A DNA stretch of 16,704 nucleotides, taken from NCBI GenBank assembly GCA_030043175.1, contig JASHYD010000369.1:1-16704 (forward strand), given 5' to 3'. The position numbers and the translations under genes were made by a program. Numbering within the stretch: the stretch's first letter is position 1; each line of letters begins with the position of its first letter. The notes beneath the pieces were generated by a model. The model saw nothing but the letters and a program-made list of their open reading frames with translations, was not told where the DNA came from and did not search any database. Below, piece after piece: positions 15,276 through 16,704 of the stretch. Origin of the DNA: Xanthobacteraceae bacterium. GTDB lineage: Bacteria; Pseudomonadota; Alphaproteobacteria; Rhizobiales; Xanthobacteraceae.

Positions 15276-16253
15276 ATGACCATATCCCGTCGTCGCGCGT
15301 TGCATCTGACTGCCGGCACGGCCGCCGCCTCAATTGTTTCCGCGGCCGCAAAGGGGCAAGGCTATCCGTCGCGGCCGATTCGTTTCATCGTTCCCTTTCC
15401 ATCCGGCGGCGTGAGCGACATCATCGCGCGCTTGATGGGTCAAAGGCTGTCAGAGCGATTGGGGGAGCCATTCGTGATTGAAAATCGGGGAGGTGCCGGG
15501 AGCAATCTCGGTACGGAGACCGTCGTGAAGGCGCCTCCAGACGGACACACCGTGCTCCTCGATGGTTCGGCGAACGCGGTCAACGCGACGCTCTACACGA
15601 ACCTCAGTTTCAATTACCTTCGCGATATTATGCCAGTGGCCAGCATGTTCCGCGCGCCCCATTTCATGGAGGTCCATCCGTCCTTTCCCGCCGCGACGGT
15701 TCCAGAATTCATTGCTTACGCAAAGGCTCACCCGGGCCGGACTAACATGGCATCCGCCGGCATCGGGACGATATCCCATATGGCAGGCGAACTCTTCAAT
15801 ATGATGACCGGCATCGCGCTGACGCACGTGCCCTATCGTGGGGCCGCGTCCGCGCTGACCGACCTCCTCGGCGGACAGATCCAGGTCATGTTCGACAATG
15901 CGGCCTCCTCGACTGCCCATATCCGCGCGGGCCGACTGCGCGCGCTCGCGGTGACCGCCTCGACGCGCGTCGATGCTCTCCCGGACGTGCCAACCGTGGC
16001 AGAGTTTGTTCAAGGCTACGAGGCGAGCAACGTCAATGGCATCGGCGTGCCTGTGAGGACGCCTGCAGACATCGCCGCCAAGATCAACGCTGAGGTCGAC
16101 GGCATCCTCGGCGATCCCTTCATCAAGGCCCGATTTGCCGAGCTTGGAGGCACAGTGATGGTTGGATCACCGGCTGACTACAGAATATTCCTGGCTGGTG
16201 AAACGCAGAAATGGGCCAGGGTTGTGAAGGCTGCGGGTCTCAAGCCGAGTTGA
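15276..16253 (+). CDS. Bug/TctC-family tripartite tricarboxylate transporter substrate-binding protein
   Basis: This 325-residue periplasmic receptor binds a small carboxylate or related molecule and hands it to a TctAB-type permease. ATG 15276 has GGAG (15265-15268) 7 nt upstream; the longer frame from 15237 lacks that. The first 26 residues form a Tat-like signal (SRRRALHLTAG, then a hydrophobic stretch and AAAKGQG). The family core follows: YPSRPIRFIVPFPSGG (30-45), NRGGAGSNLGTE (70-81), ASAGIGTISHMAGELF (159-174), HVPYRGAASALTDLLGGQIQ (184-203) and LPDVPTVAE (235-243). The length is normal. TctA and TctB are not in the window; orphan Bug receptors are common in beta- and alphaproteobacteria. 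Its ligand may relate to the amidohydrolase upstream. Confidence 0.9.
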   Translation: MTISRRRALHLTAGTAAASIVSAAAKGQGYPSRPIRFIVPFPSGGVSDIIARLMGQRLSERLGEPFVIENRGGAGSNLGTETVVKAPPDGHTVLLDGSANAVNATLYTNLSFNYLRDIMPVASMFRAPHFMEVHPSFPAATVPEFIAYAKAHPGRTNMASAGIGTISHMAGELFNMMTGIALTHVPYRGAASALTDLLGGQIQVMFDNAASSTAHIRAGRLRALAVTASTRVDALPDVPTVAEFVQGYEASNVNGIGVPVRTPADIAAKINAEVDGILGDPFIKARFAELGGTVMVGSPADYRIFLAGETQKWARVVKAAGLKPS

Positions 16254-16445
16254 TCTCAAGCGTTCGCCTGAACGCCGATCGTCTGTTCACGCGCAACCGC
16301 TTTTCCGCCCGTACCACGCCTGCGCCCGATCTCGCCCTTCCGCTCCCCTCTGGGTAAACCGCCGTGCTGGCCGGTGACGCGCGATTGCGCAGGCTCGAAT
16401 GCTGCCGGGCCTTGGCGGTTTGACCGTGGAAGGCGAGGACGTGAG
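16254..16445. other. Short region between the Bug receptor gene and the IS110 remnant
   Basis: The 192 bp hold no recognised gene. On the minus strand an open frame continues past the transposase's stop in another phase without known motifs. This is probably a junction left by insertion or deletion. No terminator for the Bug gene was seen. Confidence 0.35.
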
Positions 16446-16704
16446 CTAGATCCGGCTATGGCGGAGCAGGAATTCCAACAGCTGTTGACGCTTTTTCTTG
16501 AGATCAAGCATCGCCACCTCGCGAGCGCGGATTAGATCCCGCACCACCTCGTGCACGCGATCCGGCACCCAGATCGCGCGCAGTTCCCCAGCGCGCAGCA
16601 ACTTGACCAAGGTTACGGAATCCCGGCGGTTGGTCTTGACCCGATCGCCAGAGCACTTCGGAATCAGCGTCGGCGCAATGACATCGCAGACGTGGCCCAG
16701 ATCG
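16446..16704 (-). mobile_element. IS110-family transposase, partial (runs off the window; ends early)
   Basis: The frame is open to the window edge on the minus strand. It reads DLGHVCDVIAPTLIPK, then SGDRVKTNRRDSVTLVKLLR, then AGELRAIWVPDRVHEVVRDL, then KKKRQQLLEFLLRHSRI and a stop (16448-16446). The DRVKTNRRD motif and 'AGEL..VWVPD' are hallmarks of the DEDD catalytic half of IS110 transposases, with the second acidic residue in RRD. Full-length members have about 340-400 residues and continue past 'LLRHGR' with a second (Ser-containing) domain. Here the frame stops at that point, and the expected continuation is not seen in other frames below 16446. So the element is probably truncated at its 3' side. 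Its 5' end lies outside the window. Confidence 0.85.

Noticed and set aside
1..16704. CRISPR array, tRNA or rRNA genes
   Set aside because: No regularly spaced repeats and no tRNA or rRNA-like stretches were seen on reading either strand.

Overview
The window looks like an accessory, decaying region of a GC-rich alphaproteobacterial chromosome, most likely Hyphomicrobiales and perhaps Bradyrhizobium-like. The evidence is the gene repertoire: a giant BTAD/cyclase-like/ATPase/TPR regulator, a Bug-type solute receptor, a class I nitronate monooxygenase, IS110 and IS5/IS427-type insertion sequences, and a candidate small RNA with an anti-Shine-Dalgarno loop of the kind described in rhizobia. The assignment rests on family resemblance read by eye. 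No database search was run.

Layout from left to right. (1) 1-953 is the 3' part of a Vgb-like beta-propeller gene, closed by an intrinsic terminator (998-1031). (2) 1064-1530 is the 5' end of a group II intron with a multiply frameshifted start of its reverse transcriptase. (3) 1795-2199 (-) is a small hypothetical gene. It diverges from a 1352-aa regulator (2393-6451) that joins a BTAD/SARP-like head, a cyclase domain lacking key residues, a P-loop ATPase and a TPR tail. (4) 6650-6797 holds a promoter, a candidate sRNA of about 90 nt and a strong terminator. (5) 7023-8000 is debris: an inverted, frameshifted copy of the tail of an AhpD-like gene, then a broken SDR gene. (6) 8118-9188 is an intact nitronate monooxygenase, followed by a broken IS427-type transposase (9351-9600) and more debris. 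(7) 10468-11085 is an intact AhpD/CMD-like gene. (8) 11367-12548 (-) is a class V PLP aminotransferase with a 9-bp inverted repeat upstream. (9) 13300-14832 is an amidohydrolase (deaminase/chlorohydrolase type). (10) 14904-15106 (-) is a remnant of an Old Yellow Enzyme gene. (11) 15276-16253 is a Tat-exported Bug/TctC-type binding protein. (12) 16446-16704 (-) is part of an IS110-family transposase.

Taken together, the right two thirds read as a patchwork catabolic island. Uptake (Bug receptor), hydrolysis or deamination (amidohydrolase), transamination, and flavin, SDR and peroxidase-type redox enzymes are present, but several are already pseudogenes and mobile-element scars lie between them. 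A shared substrate is inference only. The strongest candidates for something new are the sRNA at 6706-6797, the inactive-looking cyclase domain within the large regulator, and the dispersed duplicate of the AhpD-like gene's tail and leader.
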